64,000 nt of DNA from Microbacterium sp. JZ31 (GCF_016805985.1 NZ_CP017661.1:682001-746000); one strand, 5' to 3'. Counted from the stretch's first letter, positions 42,192-50,642 are shown. Program-made: numbers and translations. Notes: generated by a model from the sequence alone, not told the origin.

Positions 42192-42230
42192 CTGAGCGGG
42201 GCGGCGCGCCGAGCGCGCCGCCCCGCTCAG
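42192..42230. terminator. Perfect hairpin shared by convergent esterase and hydrolase genes
   Basis: Two 18-base arms (42192-42209, 42213-42230) pair perfectly across CGA. The right arm includes the stop codon of the minus-strand hydrolase gene (TCA at 42227). No U-tract; it would stop both convergent transcripts. Confidence 0.75.
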
Positions 42231-42991
42231 CCCGCCGGCGCGAGGTAGGCGTCGGCCCAGGCGGCGATGATGCGGGCGACGCGGGCCGCGTGTCCCCTGC
42301 CCGTCAGGAAGTGATCGGTGCCGTCGAGGTCGATGAAGCTGCGCGGGTGATGCGCGGCGAAGAAGATGTCCTGCGCGTGGCGGATCGGCACCATCGCGTC
42401 GTCGGGGGAGTGCAGGATGAGCAGCGGCTTGCGCAGGCGTTCGATCACGTCCTCGAGGTCGGTGCGGCGCAGGTCCTCGACGAAGCCGCGACGCAGCGTG
42501 AGCTCGCGGCCGCCGACCCGCCACTCCGCCTCGCCCTCCGCCATGACGAGGTCCACGACGTGCTCGAAGTTGTGCTCGGCGTGCTTCGGCTCGTACGGCG
42601 CGCCGACCGTCGCGACCGCGCGGATGTCGGGGCACTGCTCGGCGGCGGCCAGCACGGCGGCGCCGCCGAACGAGTGCCCGACGAGCAGCGAGGCCGGTGT
42701 GCCGCGCTCGGCCATGAACCGCGTGGCGGCGACGGTGTCGGCGACCTTGAGCGAGAAGGAGCTGTCGGCCCAGTCGCCACCCGAGTCGCCCAGACCGAGA
42801 TTGTCGAACCGGAGCATCCCGATCCCGCTCGCCGCCAGCGCCTTCGAGATGCGTGACGCGGCGGGGGAGTCCTTGCCCAGGGTGAGGCCGTGGCTGAACA
42901 CGCCCCAGCCGCGCACCTCGCCCTCGGGCACCTCGAGCGCGCCTGTCAGCATGGGTCCGGACGTCGACGGGAACTGCACCTGCTCGCTCAT
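42227..42991 (-). CDS. Alpha/beta hydrolase, dienelactone-hydrolase-like/OsmC-associated type
   Basis: 254 residues from ATG 42991 (257 from ATG 43000; neither has a clear ribosome site). FSHGLTLGKDSPAASRISKAL supplies the oxyanion region, RFDNLGLGDSGG is typical of the group, the nucleophile is in VGHSFGGAA (~97), Asp in HSPDDAMVP, and His in LDGTDHFLTG. This type is often found alone or fused to OsmC peroxidase domains; no OsmC part is present here. Substrate unknown. It follows the ABC exporter gene by about 60 bases and may be co-transcribed. Confidence 0.88.
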   Translation of the reverse strand: MSEQVQFPSTSGPMLTGALEVPEGEVRGWGVFSHGLTLGKDSPAASRISKALAASGIGMLRFDNLGLGDSGGDWADSSFSLKVADTVAATRFMAERGTPASLLVGHSFGGAAVLAAAEQCPDIRAVATVGAPYEPKHAEHNFEHVVDLVMAEGEAEWRVGGRELTLRRGFVEDLRRTDLEDVIERLRKPLLILHSPDDAMVPIRHAQDIFFAAHHPRSFIDLDGTDHFLTGRGHAARVARIIAAWADAYLAPAG

Positions 42992-43053
42992 GAGCTTCAT
43001 CGTGCCAGCCGGACGCGGTCGCCGCGGGGTGTGGGCCCGCCACGCGAGAGAGG

Positions 43054-44919
43054 TCAGACCAGGAGCTGGTGCCTCGCGAGGTCGCGGTACAGCGGCACGG
43101 ATTCCACGAGCTCGGAGTGCGTGCCCTCGCCGATCACCTCGCCGCGATCCAGCACGACGATGCGGTCGCTGTCGATCACGGTCGACAGGCGATGCGCGAT
43201 CACCAGCAGGGTCCGGCCCTCGGCGACCGCATCGATCGCGTCGCGCATCAGCTGCTCGTTGAGCCCGTCGAGCGACGACGTCGACTCGTCCAGCAGCAGG
43301 ATCGGCGGCGCGGCGAGCAGCGCACGTGCGATCGCGAGCCGCTGCCGCTCGCCGCCGGACAGCATCACGCCGTCCTCGCCCACCGGGGTGTGGATACCCG
43401 TCGCCGACCGATCGATCACTCCGCCCAGGTTCACGGCGCGCAGCACGCGCTCGCACTCGGAATCGGAGGCATCGGGCGAGGCGAGCCGCAGGTTGTCGGC
43501 GATCGTGCCCGCGAGCGTGGGGGCGTCCTGCTCGACGTAGCCGAAGCGGGCGCGCAGCTCGTCGCGGGACAGCTCGCGAACGTCCTGCCCGTCCAGCTCG
43601 ATCCGGCCGGCGGTCGGGTCGTAGAAGCGCTCGAGCAGCGACAGGATCGTCGACTTGCCCGCGCCGCTCGGGCCCACGAGCGCGACGCGCGACCCGCGAG
43701 GCACCTCGAACGAGACGCCGCGCAGGACCTCCCCGACGCGCTCGTCCTGCATCGCGTCGTCGAGCGGCACGTGCGCGTCCAGGGCCTCCTGCTTCGCGCG
43801 CTCGCGCGCGGCGACGGCCGCCTCGGGGTAGCGGAACCGGACGTCGCGGAACGCGATCGCCGGAGCGCCCGCGACGGGCGCGGCGGCGCGCGGGGCGGTG
43901 TCGACGGCGGTCTCCTCCGGGAGGTCGAGGATCTCCTGGATGCGGCCGAGCGCGCCCAGTGCCTGGCCCACGCTCGAGATGGCGCCGAAGGCCGACGCGA
44001 GCGGCATGATCATGAGGAACAGGAACATCACGAACGTCACGAGGCTCGCGACCTCGACCGCGCCCGAGGCGACGCGATAGCCGCCGACGCCCAGCACGAC
44101 GAGGATCGACGCCTGCAGCGCGACACCCGCGATCGGCACGACGAGCGCCGACGCCTTCGCGACCTCGACGCCGGCCTCGTACGCCTCGTCCGCCTTCTGC
44201 GCCACGGCGCGCTCCTCGCGGCCCGCCGCGCCGGCGGCGCGGATCGTCCGCACGGCGCCGATCGCGCGCTCGATGCCGCTCGTGAGCTCGCCCACGCGCT
44301 CCTGCTGCCGTGCCGTGGCGCGGCGCATCCGGCCGCTCAGCGACACGACCGCGACGACGCTGATCCCCAGTACTCCGACGATGCTGAGCAGCAGGATCGG
44401 GTCGATGATCAGCATCGCGATCAGCGCGCCCACGAACAGCAGCGTGTTGCCGACGCTGTCGGCCAGACCCTGCGTGAGCACCGCGTAGAGCATCGTCGTG
44501 TCGGTGCCGACGCGCGAGACGAGGTCGCCCGTGCGGCGCGCGTCGAACTCCGAGATCGGCAGGCGCAGGATGCGGGCGATCAGGCGACGCCGGCTCGAGA
44601 GCACGACCGCGGTGCCGGTGCGCTGCAGCAGGAAGTGCTGGTACGCGCCCACCGCGGACGACACGATCACGAGCGCGACGAGCGCCCACACCAGCGCACC
44701 GAGCGGGACGCTCTCCTGCACGCGGGCGATGACCTCGCCGATCAGGGTCGGCTGCACGAGCGTCGTGACGGCCTCGACCACGCTCAGGATCGAGACCCAC
44801 ACGAGCACGCGCTTGTGCTCGAACACGAACGGCAGCAGCTGCCGGAAGGTCGCGCGCGGCCCCTCCTGCGTCTGCGGCCGGGCGAAGGGGTTGCGGCGTC
44901 GTGCGGGGGCGTCGGACAT
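43054..44919 (-). CDS. ABC exporter half-transporter (membrane domain fused to ATPase)
   Basis: 621 residues from the ATG at 44919, where the protein begins MSDAPARRRNPF; earlier in-frame sequence belongs to the upstream HTH gene. Six membrane segments fill ~35-310 (LPFVFEHKRVLVWVSILSV onward). The ATPase has Walker A GPSGAGKSTILSLL, signature LSGGERQRLAIARALL, Walker B ILLLDESTSSLDG and H-loop VIAHRLSTV. Between FRYPEA and EVLRGVSFE there is an unusual ~25-residue charged insertion (ARERAKQEALDAHVPLDDA). It should work as a homodimer exporting drugs or lipids. Confidence 0.92.
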   Translation of the reverse strand: MSDAPARRRNPFARPQTQEGPRATFRQLLPFVFEHKRVLVWVSILSVVEAVTTLVQPTLIGEVIARVQESVPLGALVWALVALVIVSSAVGAYQHFLLQRTGTAVVLSSRRRLIARILRLPISEFDARRTGDLVSRVGTDTTMLYAVLTQGLADSVGNTLLFVGALIAMLIIDPILLLSIVGVLGISVVAVVSLSGRMRRATARQQERVGELTSGIERAIGAVRTIRAAGAAGREERAVAQKADEAYEAGVEVAKASALVVPIAGVALQASILVVLGVGGYRVASGAVEVASLVTFVMFLFLMIMPLASAFGAISSVGQALGALGRIQEILDLPEETAVDTAPRAAAPVAGAPAIAFRDVRFRYPEAAVAARERAKQEALDAHVPLDDAMQDERVGEVLRGVSFEVPRGSRVALVGPSGAGKSTILSLLERFYDPTAGRIELDGQDVRELSRDELRARFGYVEQDAPTLAGTIADNLRLASPDASDSECERVLRAVNLGGVIDRSATGIHTPVGEDGVMLSGGERQRLAIARALLAAPPILLLDESTSSLDGLNEQLMRDAIDAVAEGRTLLVIAHRLSTVIDSDRIVVLDRGEVIGEGTHSELVESVPLYRDLARHQLLV

Positions 44920-44924
44920 GCTGC

Positions 44925-45125
44925 TCACTTCCGGCCGAACTTCTTGTGCGCGGCCTGCTTGGTGATCCCGAGCGCGGTCGCGATGGCCTCCCACGAGTAC
45001 CCGTTCACGCGGGCGCGACGCACCTGGGCCTCCTCGGCCCGGCTCAGCTCGCGGCGCTGCTCGGCGATCCGGAACAGCTCGCCGATCGGCTCGTCGGGAT
45101 CCGTCGCCTGTGCGGTGTCGACCAT
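44925..45125 (-). CDS. Small helix-turn-helix protein, probable regulator of the ABC exporter
   Basis: 66 residues from ATG 45125. The second half is a compact HTH: RAEEAQVRRARVNGYSWEAIATALGITKQAAHKKFGRK, with SWEAIATALGITKQAAHKKF as the recognition unit. The acidic N-terminus (DTAQATDPDEPIGELF) may mediate dimer contacts. The gene ends five bases before the exporter start. A GTCAACT/AGTTGAC palindrome covers its own leaderless promoter, so autorepression together with control of the exporter is likely. Related short HTH proteins are common before ABC genes in actinobacteria, from general knowledge. Confidence 0.8.
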   Translation of the reverse strand: MVDTAQATDPDEPIGELFRIAEQRRELSRAEEAQVRRARVNGYSWEAIATALGITKQAAHKKFGRK

Positions 45126-45128
45126 GTC

Positions 45129-45144
45129 GTCAACTCTAGTTGAC
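45129..45144. promoter_or_regulatory. Palindromic operator of the HTH-exporter operon
   Basis: GTCAACT-CT-AGTTGAC is a perfect dyad with 7-base arms. It begins three bases upstream of the HTH start codon and completely covers the -10 TAGAGT, an ideal repressor position. Confidence 0.7.
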
Positions 45145-45161
45145 GTCTGGCCGTGCGGCAA
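45133..45161 (-). promoter_or_regulatory. Leaderless promoter of the HTH-exporter operon
   Basis: On the minus strand TTGCCG (45161 to 45156), 17-base spacer, TAGAGT (45138 to 45133), then seven bases to the ATG at 45125. Confidence 0.65.
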
Positions 45162-45180
45162 ATCGTCTCGCCCACGACAA

Positions 45181-45217
45181 GGCGGGTGGTGGCGCGCCGC
45201 GCGCGCCACCACCCGCC
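45181..45217 (-). terminator. Hairpin terminator of the ten-gene sugar operon
   Basis: 17-base arms (45181-45197, 45201-45217) pair perfectly around CGC, ten bases beyond the aldehyde dehydrogenase stop. No U-tract. The divergent-free gap to the HTH gene also holds that gene's promoter on the other side. Confidence 0.75.
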
Positions 45218-45227
45218 CGGGACGGCG

Positions 45228-46784
45228 TCAGTGCGCCATCGCCTTGAGCGCCTCCTCGTCGAGCGTGGCGATCGCGTGCGTGTCCTGGAAGTCCCGGACG
45301 CCCTCGATGCCCTGCTCGCGGCCCATGCCCGACTGCTTCACGCCGCCGAACGGGGCGCGCAGGTCGAGGCGATTCGCGCCGTGGTCGTTGATCCACACGT
45401 AACCGCACTGCAGGCGCGAGCCGATGCGCTGCGCGGTCTCGGGGCTCGACGTCCAGACCGAGCCGCCGAGGCCCGCCCACGTGTCGTTCGCCGCGGCGAT
45501 CGCGTCGTCCTCGGAGTCGAACGGGATGAGCGGGATCACCGGGCCGAACTGCTCCTGCGTCACGACGCGCAGCGACGGATCCGGATCGATCACGAGCGCG
45601 GGACGGAGGAAGTTGCCTCCCGCCAGGTCTCCTTCCGGCAGCTCGCCGTACTCGCGCACGTCGGCACCGGAGTCCTTGGCCTCCTGGATAATCTCCTCGA
45701 CGAACGCCTTCTGCGCCGGCTGGTGCAGCGGGCCCATCGTGGTCCCCTCGTCGAGGCCGTAGCCGATCACGACCTTCTGCAGGCGCGCCTCGAGAGCCGC
45801 GACGAGTTCGTCGAGACGCGAGCGGTGCACGTAGACGCGCTTCGCGTTCATGCAGATCTGGCCCGTGGTGTCGTAGATCGCGCCGAACAGGCGGTCGACG
45901 TGCGCGTCGTCGAGGACCGCGTCCTCGGCGATCACGGCCGCGTCGTTGCCGCCGAGCTCGAGCGTCACGCGGGTCAGCGTCCTGGACGCCATCTCCATCA
46001 TCCGCTTGCCGCCGTTGACGCTTCCCGTGAACGACAGCTTGGCGACGTCCGGGTTGTCGATCAGGGCGGACATGTTCTCGTCCTTGCCCGTGACGACGTT
46101 CAGCACGCCCGCGGGGAGCTTCGCCGCGACGCGCTGCACGAGCCGCGCCGTGGCGAGCGGGGCGGATGCCGGCGGCTTCACCACGACCGTGTTGCCCGCC
46201 AGCAGCGCGTTCGGCAGCGCCGCCCCGAGGATCGCGATGGGCCAGTTGAACGGCACGATGATCGACACGACGCCCAGCGGCGAATGCTTCACCTGCGTCG
46301 TGACGGGGATGCCGGGGGCCGGAGCGAGCGTGGTGCCCTCGTCGACCTGGTCGGCGACGCCGAGGGTGACGTTCCAGCGGATCTCGAACACGAGCGCGTC
46401 GATCCACGCCTCCATCCGGATCTTGCCGTTCTCCTGCGACAGGATCGCCGCGTCGGTGTCGCGGTCGTCCGCGATCCCCGCGATCGCGTCGGCCATCCTC
46501 GCCGCGCGCTCCTGCGCCGACAGCGCGGCCCACGCGGGGAAAGCGGCCTTCGCCGCCGCGACCGCGGCCGCCACGTCCTGCGGCGTCGCCGACGCGGCCT
46601 CGCCCACGATCACCCCGGGCTTGCCAGGGTCGGCGATCTTCACGACCTCGTCGGTGAACCGCTCCTCTCCGCCGATGAACAGGCCGGTGCGGACGGCCGC
46701 CTCCGCGGCCTCGCCGACCTCGGTGTCCGACGCCTCGCCGGATGCGGCGTCCGTGCTGACGACCGCGTTCTCGATATCCGTCAT
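45228..46784 (-). CDS. NAD(P)-dependent aldehyde dehydrogenase
   Basis: 518 residues. Catalytic Cys in TTGQICMNAKRVYV (~317), general base Glu in RVTLELGGNDAAV (~283), cofactor Lys in NTVVVKPPASAPL and SFTGSVNGGKRM for NAD(P). The ATG at 46784 is preferred to an upstream GTG because GAGGTGA, a full anti-SD match, ends eight bases before it. That ribosome site overlaps the stop codon of the upstream epimerase gene. As last gene of the operon it may oxidise glycolaldehyde or another small aldehyde released by the transketolase (inference); vanillin-type dehydrogenase is an alternative by similarity. Confidence 0.92.
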   Translation of the reverse strand: MTDIENAVVSTDAASGEASDTEVGEAAEAAVRTGLFIGGEERFTDEVVKIADPGKPGVIVGEAASATPQDVAAAVAAAKAAFPAWAALSAQERAARMADAIAGIADDRDTDAAILSQENGKIRMEAWIDALVFEIRWNVTLGVADQVDEGTTLAPAPGIPVTTQVKHSPLGVVSIIVPFNWPIAILGAALPNALLAGNTVVVKPPASAPLATARLVQRVAAKLPAGVLNVVTGKDENMSALIDNPDVAKLSFTGSVNGGKRMMEMASRTLTRVTLELGGNDAAVIAEDAVLDDAHVDRLFGAIYDTTGQICMNAKRVYVHRSRLDELVAALEARLQKVVIGYGLDEGTTMGPLHQPAQKAFVEEIIQEAKDSGADVREYGELPEGDLAGGNFLRPALVIDPDPSLRVVTQEQFGPVIPLIPFDSEDDAIAAANDTWAGLGGSVWTSSPETAQRIGSRLQCGYVWINDHGANRLDLRAPFGGVKQSGMGREQGIEGVRDFQDTHAIATLDEEALKAMAH

Positions 46785-46792
46785 GTGATCAC

Positions 46793-47902
46793 TCACCTCT
46801 CTGTGTGTGCTGCTTCTGTGGGGGCTGCGGGCAGGGCGCCCGCGGGGTTCGCTGGCGCGGGGGCGTCAGAGAGTCGGGTCTCGCGTTCAGTGTGAGCCAC
46901 GATCGGATCGGAGACAATATCGTCGCCAAGATCCGTCGCGGTGCCGGCGCGCGCCGCGTCCGAGGCGCCGCTGTCGGAGCCGTTCGCGCGGGCGAGGCGC
47001 GCCGCGCGGCGACCGGGGGCGCTCGCCGCCCATCCGGCGCGGATCACGCGCACGGCGTCGTCCGCGAGGTGCAGACCGTCGATGTACGGCGCGCGCCAGA
47101 TCGCGAGCGCGTCGCGCGCGGGCGGGGGCAGGATCGCGGCGGAGAACGCCTCGACGCCCCAGCGTCCCTCGTAGCCGAGGTCGAGCGCGTCGTGCACCAC
47201 GTCCGCGACGACCACCGCGCCGCGCGACAGCCGGCCACGGCCGGACTGCCCGAGCTCGAGGAACGACAGCCGGGGGAGCGCTGTGCGAATCGCGGCCGCG
47301 ATGTCCTCCTCCTCGACCGCCATGTGGAAGGTGTCGAGATGGATGCGCAGATGGGGGGAGCCGCTCGCCTCGGCGTAGGCCATCGCCTGCTCCGCCGTGT
47401 TGATCATCGCGGTCTCGTAGCGATTGAGCACCTCGAACACGAGCGCGATGCCGCGTTCGTGCGCGGCATCGGCCGCCTCGCCCACGGCGGCGGCGGACCG
47501 CTCCCACGCGTCGCGCGGCACCGCGGACGGCGACCGGCCGAACAGGCCGTACTGCACGCCGTTGAGCTGATCCGACCCCAGCTCCGCCGCGAGGTCGATC
47601 GCGCGGTGGAGCGCCCGCGATCCCGCGGCGCGGATCTCCGGATCGTCCGACGAGACGTCCGCGTCGGGCGACTGGCCGATGATCGGGATCGCCGACAGTC
47701 CGCGCGCCTCGCATCGCACCCGGAACCCGGCCGCGTCGAACGAGGCCGAATCGACGGGCGGCAGCACGATCCGCCGGAAGCCGCGGGCGGCGATGCCGTC
47801 GAGCGCGGCGGTGAGGACGTCGGACGCCGGGTCGGCGAGCACCACGTTGAGGTGGCATGCAACGTCGAGCTCGGCGGGCAGGCGACGGGGGACGGCGGAC
47901 AC
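46793..47902 (-). CDS. TIM-barrel sugar isomerase/epimerase, tagatose-3-epimerase-like
   Basis: 369 residues from GTG 47902 (GGAG nine bases upstream). The Xyl isomerase-like barrel shows LVFEVLNRYETAMINTAEQAMAYAE (metal Glu), HLRIHLDTFHMAVEEEDI (metal Asp) and WGVEAFSAAIL (last Glu). The usual H-x-G-E-x-x-R segment that gives a His ligand reads ELGQSGRGRL, so that ligand appears replaced. A ~70-residue low-complexity C-terminal extension (SDSGASDAARAGTATD...) goes beyond the normal ~290 residues. It likely interconverts ketoses or acts on a related acid; altered chemistry is possible. Confidence 0.8.
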   Translation of the reverse strand: MSAVPRRLPAELDVACHLNVVLADPASDVLTAALDGIAARGFRRIVLPPVDSASFDAAGFRVRCEARGLSAIPIIGQSPDADVSSDDPEIRAAGSRALHRAIDLAAELGSDQLNGVQYGLFGRSPSAVPRDAWERSAAAVGEAADAAHERGIALVFEVLNRYETAMINTAEQAMAYAEASGSPHLRIHLDTFHMAVEEEDIAAAIRTALPRLSFLELGQSGRGRLSRGAVVVADVVHDALDLGYEGRWGVEAFSAAILPPPARDALAIWRAPYIDGLHLADDAVRVIRAGWAASAPGRRAARLARANGSDSGASDAARAGTATDLGDDIVSDPIVAHTERETRLSDAPAPANPAGALPAAPTEAAHTER

Positions 47903-47916
47903 GATCCGGGCTCCGA

Positions 47917-48699
47917 TCAGAACACCGGCAGCTCGAGGCGCTGCTTGAAGACGGAGTAGCCGTCGTCCACGCTCACGACCGTGCCGTTGATCACGCGCGA
48001 CTCGTCCGAGGCGAGGAACGCGACCACGTCGGCGATCTCCTCGGGCTCCGTGAGCTTCCCGCGCAGCTGCTCGGCCGCGAACGTCGCCCTCAGCTCGTCG
48101 CTGAACTGGTTGATGATGGGCGTCGCGACACGACCGGGCGTGATCGCGACCGCGCGGATGCCGTGCTCGGCGAGCTCGTAGGCCGCCGACCGCGTGAACG
48201 AGATCACGGCGGCCTTCGCGGCGCTGTAGGTGAACGACAGCTCCGCGGCCTGCTCGCCGTAGACCGAGGAGGTGCTGATGATCACCCCGCCCGTGCCCTG
48301 CTTCGCCATCTGCCGGCCGGCGGCGACGATGCCGTAGTAGACGCCGTTCTGATCGACGCGGATGATCCGCTCGTAGTCGGCTTCGGGATCGTGCTCGAGC
48401 AGCGGAGCGCCGCCCGCGATGCCGGCGTTGTTGAAGATCACGTGAACGGCGCCGAAGATCTCGACGGCCTTGGCCACCATCGCCTCGACGTCCTCGAACG
48501 CCGACACGTCCACCGACGTCGCGGCCGCCGCGCCGGGGAATCCGGCCTGCTCGGCCTCCGCCACCACCTGCTCGGCGCGGGCCAGGTCGATGTCGGCGAC
48601 GAGGACCTTGGCGCCCTCGCGGATGAACTTGTGCACCGTGGTGCGTCCGATACCGCTCGCGCCGCCGGTGATGATGGCGACCTTGCCGTCAAGTCTCAT
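47917..48699 (-). CDS. SDR-family polyol/sugar dehydrogenase
   Basis: 260 residues. Cofactor motif ITGGASGIGRTTVHKF (~10), Asp for NAD preference (VADIDLARA), NNAGIAGGAP (~90), catalytic Ser-Tyr-Lys as STSSVYG...YSAAKAAV (~140-160), PGRVATPI. The C-terminus INGTVVSVDDGYSVFK is typical for classical SDRs. AAGGAG precedes the ATG. It is one of two adjacent SDRs in an operon with a ribose-type importer, so oxidation or reduction of the imported polyol or ketose is likely. Confidence 0.92.
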   Translation of the reverse strand: MRLDGKVAIITGGASGIGRTTVHKFIREGAKVLVADIDLARAEQVVAEAEQAGFPGAAAATSVDVSAFEDVEAMVAKAVEIFGAVHVIFNNAGIAGGAPLLEHDPEADYERIIRVDQNGVYYGIVAAGRQMAKQGTGGVIISTSSVYGEQAAELSFTYSAAKAAVISFTRSAAYELAEHGIRAVAITPGRVATPIINQFSDELRATFAAEQLRGKLTEPEEIADVVAFLASDESRVINGTVVSVDDGYSVFKQRLELPVF

Positions 48700-48736
48700 G
48701 GGAACTCCTTCGATTGGTGTGTCGTGCGGTTGAGGT

Positions 48737-48767
48737 GCCGGGGGAGGCGGGATGCGCCTCCCCCGGC
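48737..48767 (-). terminator. Intra-operon hairpin between two SDR genes
   Basis: 13-base arms GCCGGGGGAGGCG (48737-48749) and its complement (48755-48767) with a 5-base loop directly follow the stop of the upstream SDR. Within an operon this more likely stabilises the upstream transcript or partly terminates than ends it fully. Confidence 0.6.
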
Positions 48768-48769
48768 GG

Positions 48770-49597
48770 TCAGAATGCGGTGTGGGACAGCGCGACCGCG
48801 CCGCCGTCGACGGCGAGGATCGCCCCGGTCACGAAGGCGGAGGCCGGCGAGACGAGGAAGAGCATCGGTCCCTGGATCTCCGGCATCGTCCCCATCCGGC
48901 CGAGCGGGATGGTCGATGCCCATTCCGCCTCGAACTCCGGCGAGATCTCCGTCTTGCCGTCGCCGATCCGGGTGCCCTTGAAAGGACCCGGCGCGACGGC
49001 GTTCACGCGGATCCCGCGGGGCGCCAGCTCGAGCGCCGTCTGACGCACGAAGTTCAGGATCGCGGCCTTCGTCGCGACATAGGCGTACGACACCATCGGA
49101 TCCGTGCGCATGCCCGCGGTCGAGGAGGTGACCAGGATGCGGCCGCCTTGCTCGAGCACGCGCGCCGCGGCCCGCACTGTCTCGAAGGTGCCGGTCAGGT
49201 TGGTCGCGACGACCTCGTCCCACTCCGCGTCGGCGTAGTCGGCAAGGCGCCCGTCGGCCCGGTAGCTCGCGCCGCCCGCGATGCCCGCGTTGGCGACGAC
49301 GACGGTCGGCCGACCGACCTCGTCGACCACTCGCGCGAGCACCTCGTCCATCGCTCCCCGGACGGACACGTCCGCGACGAAGCCGTGCGCCGTGCCGCCC
49401 GCCGCGGCGATGGCCGAGACGACGTCGGTCACCCTGGCCTCGCTGCGCCCGAGGACGACGACCGTCGCGCCCGCGGCGGCGTACGCCTCGGCCGCGGCCT
49501 GGCCGATGCCGCTCGACGCTCCCGTCACGACGACGATGTCGCCGCGGAGGCTGAACAGGCCCGCGAGATCCGAGGCCGTCTGCAGTCCGGTGCTCAT
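48770..49597 (-). CDS. SDR-family dehydrogenase
   Basis: 275 residues. VVTGASSGIGQAAAEAYAAAG (~22-42) is the cofactor site, ANAGIAGGASYR the structural NAG, SSTAGMRTDPMVSYAYVATKAAI the active site with Ser and Tyr-x3-Lys, and VNAVAPGPFKGTRIG the post-active-site loop. Different enough from the next SDR to act on another substrate or step. The start is ten bases after the binding-protein stop. Confidence 0.92.
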   Translation of the reverse strand: MSTGLQTASDLAGLFSLRGDIVVVTGASSGIGQAAAEAYAAAGATVVVLGRSEARVTDVVSAIAAAGGTAHGFVADVSVRGAMDEVLARVVDEVGRPTVVVANAGIAGGASYRADGRLADYADAEWDEVVATNLTGTFETVRAAARVLEQGGRILVTSSTAGMRTDPMVSYAYVATKAAILNFVRQTALELAPRGIRVNAVAPGPFKGTRIGDGKTEISPEFEAEWASTIPLGRMGTMPEIQGPMLFLVSPASAFVTGAILAVDGGAVALSHTAF

Positions 49598-49607
49598 CCG
49601 TCGCCCG

Positions 49608-50642
49608 TCAGAGGGTCGGCTCGAACGCGTCGACGTTGCTGCGGTCGATGAGCTCGGCGGGCAGATCGATGAAGTTCTCCTCGGGCAGCGTCGCGCTGTC
49701 GCGGTAGTCGTTCATGATGTCGATCACCTGGTCGACGACCCCGATCCAGTCCTGCGCCATCGAGGCGTACATCGGGCCCTCCTTCTTGATCTCGACCGTC
49801 GTCTCCTCGAGCGCATCGACGCCCGTGACGAAGATGTCGTCACGCCCCGCCTCGTTGATGGCCTTCACGGCGCCGAGCGCGCCGTCATCCCAGCCCACCC
49901 ACACGGCGTCCAGGCCGTCCGGGTTCGCCTGCAGGTAGTCCTGCACGAAGGTGAGCGCCTCGGTGCGGCCCGTGCCCGGGTTGAGCACCTGCTTCATCTC
50001 GCCGCCCGCGATGTTCGCGCCCCTCTCCTCGAACAGCTCGAGCGCGATGTTGCTACGGGTCTGGATGCCGATGTGCGGGTCGTGGCCGATGACCATGACG
50101 TCCTTGCCCTCGAGCGATCCGCCCACCGCCTCCTCGAGCGCTCCGACGGTCTCCTCGGCCATCTGCTGCTGGCTGAAGGTGACGTCCACCGCGTAGGCGT
50201 CGTTGGGCTCGACCCCGCCGTCGATCGAGAAGATCGGGATGCCGGCGTCGGCCGCCGCCTGCTCGATGACCGCGGTCTGGCGCGGGTCGGGGAAGCCGGC
50301 GAGGATCGCGTCCGCGCCGTTCGAGATCTGGTTCTGGATCTCGGTGGTGATCTCGTCGTAGTTGAACTCGCTGGTGTCGAGCGTCACCTCCCAGTTCTCC
50401 TCGGCGTTGCCGGCCTCGACGAAGTAGTCGAGCGTGAGCTTTCCGCCCGGCGTGCCGTATCCGGCCGTGAACGCGGCGACCTTGAAGACGCCGTCGTCGC
50501 CCATGCCGTTCTCCCTCGTCTCACCGCCGCCGGCGGCCGCGCCGCCCTGACCGGTGTCGACCGAGCAGCCGGCGAGTGCGGCGACGGCGAACAGGGCGAC
50601 GCCGGCCGCCGCGAGGGGCTTGAGGATGGTGCGTGCGTGCAT
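49608..50642 (-). CDS. Sugar-binding lipoprotein, ribose/galactose type
   Basis: 344 residues, receptor of the importer encoded just upstream. Signal KPLAAAGVALFAVAALAGC gives a lipidated Cys near 26, then a Gly-rich acidic linker. The Peripla_BP_4 fold shows FNYDEITTEIQNQISNGADAILAGFPDP, GIPIFSIDGGVEPNDAYAVDV, VMVIGHDPHIGIQTRSN and DAVWVGWDDGALGAVKAINEAG (in parts). It lies at the centre of the operon, with SDR genes after it. Ligand class: free sugar or polyol. Confidence 0.92.
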   Translation of the reverse strand: MHARTILKPLAAAGVALFAVAALAGCSVDTGQGGAAAGGGETRENGMGDDGVFKVAAFTAGYGTPGGKLTLDYFVEAGNAEENWEVTLDTSEFNYDEITTEIQNQISNGADAILAGFPDPRQTAVIEQAAADAGIPIFSIDGGVEPNDAYAVDVTFSQQQMAEETVGALEEAVGGSLEGKDVMVIGHDPHIGIQTRSNIALELFEERGANIAGGEMKQVLNPGTGRTEALTFVQDYLQANPDGLDAVWVGWDDGALGAVKAINEAGRDDIFVTGVDALEETTVEIKKEGPMYASMAQDWIGVVDQVIDIMNDYRDSATLPEENFIDLPAELIDRSNVDAFEPTL

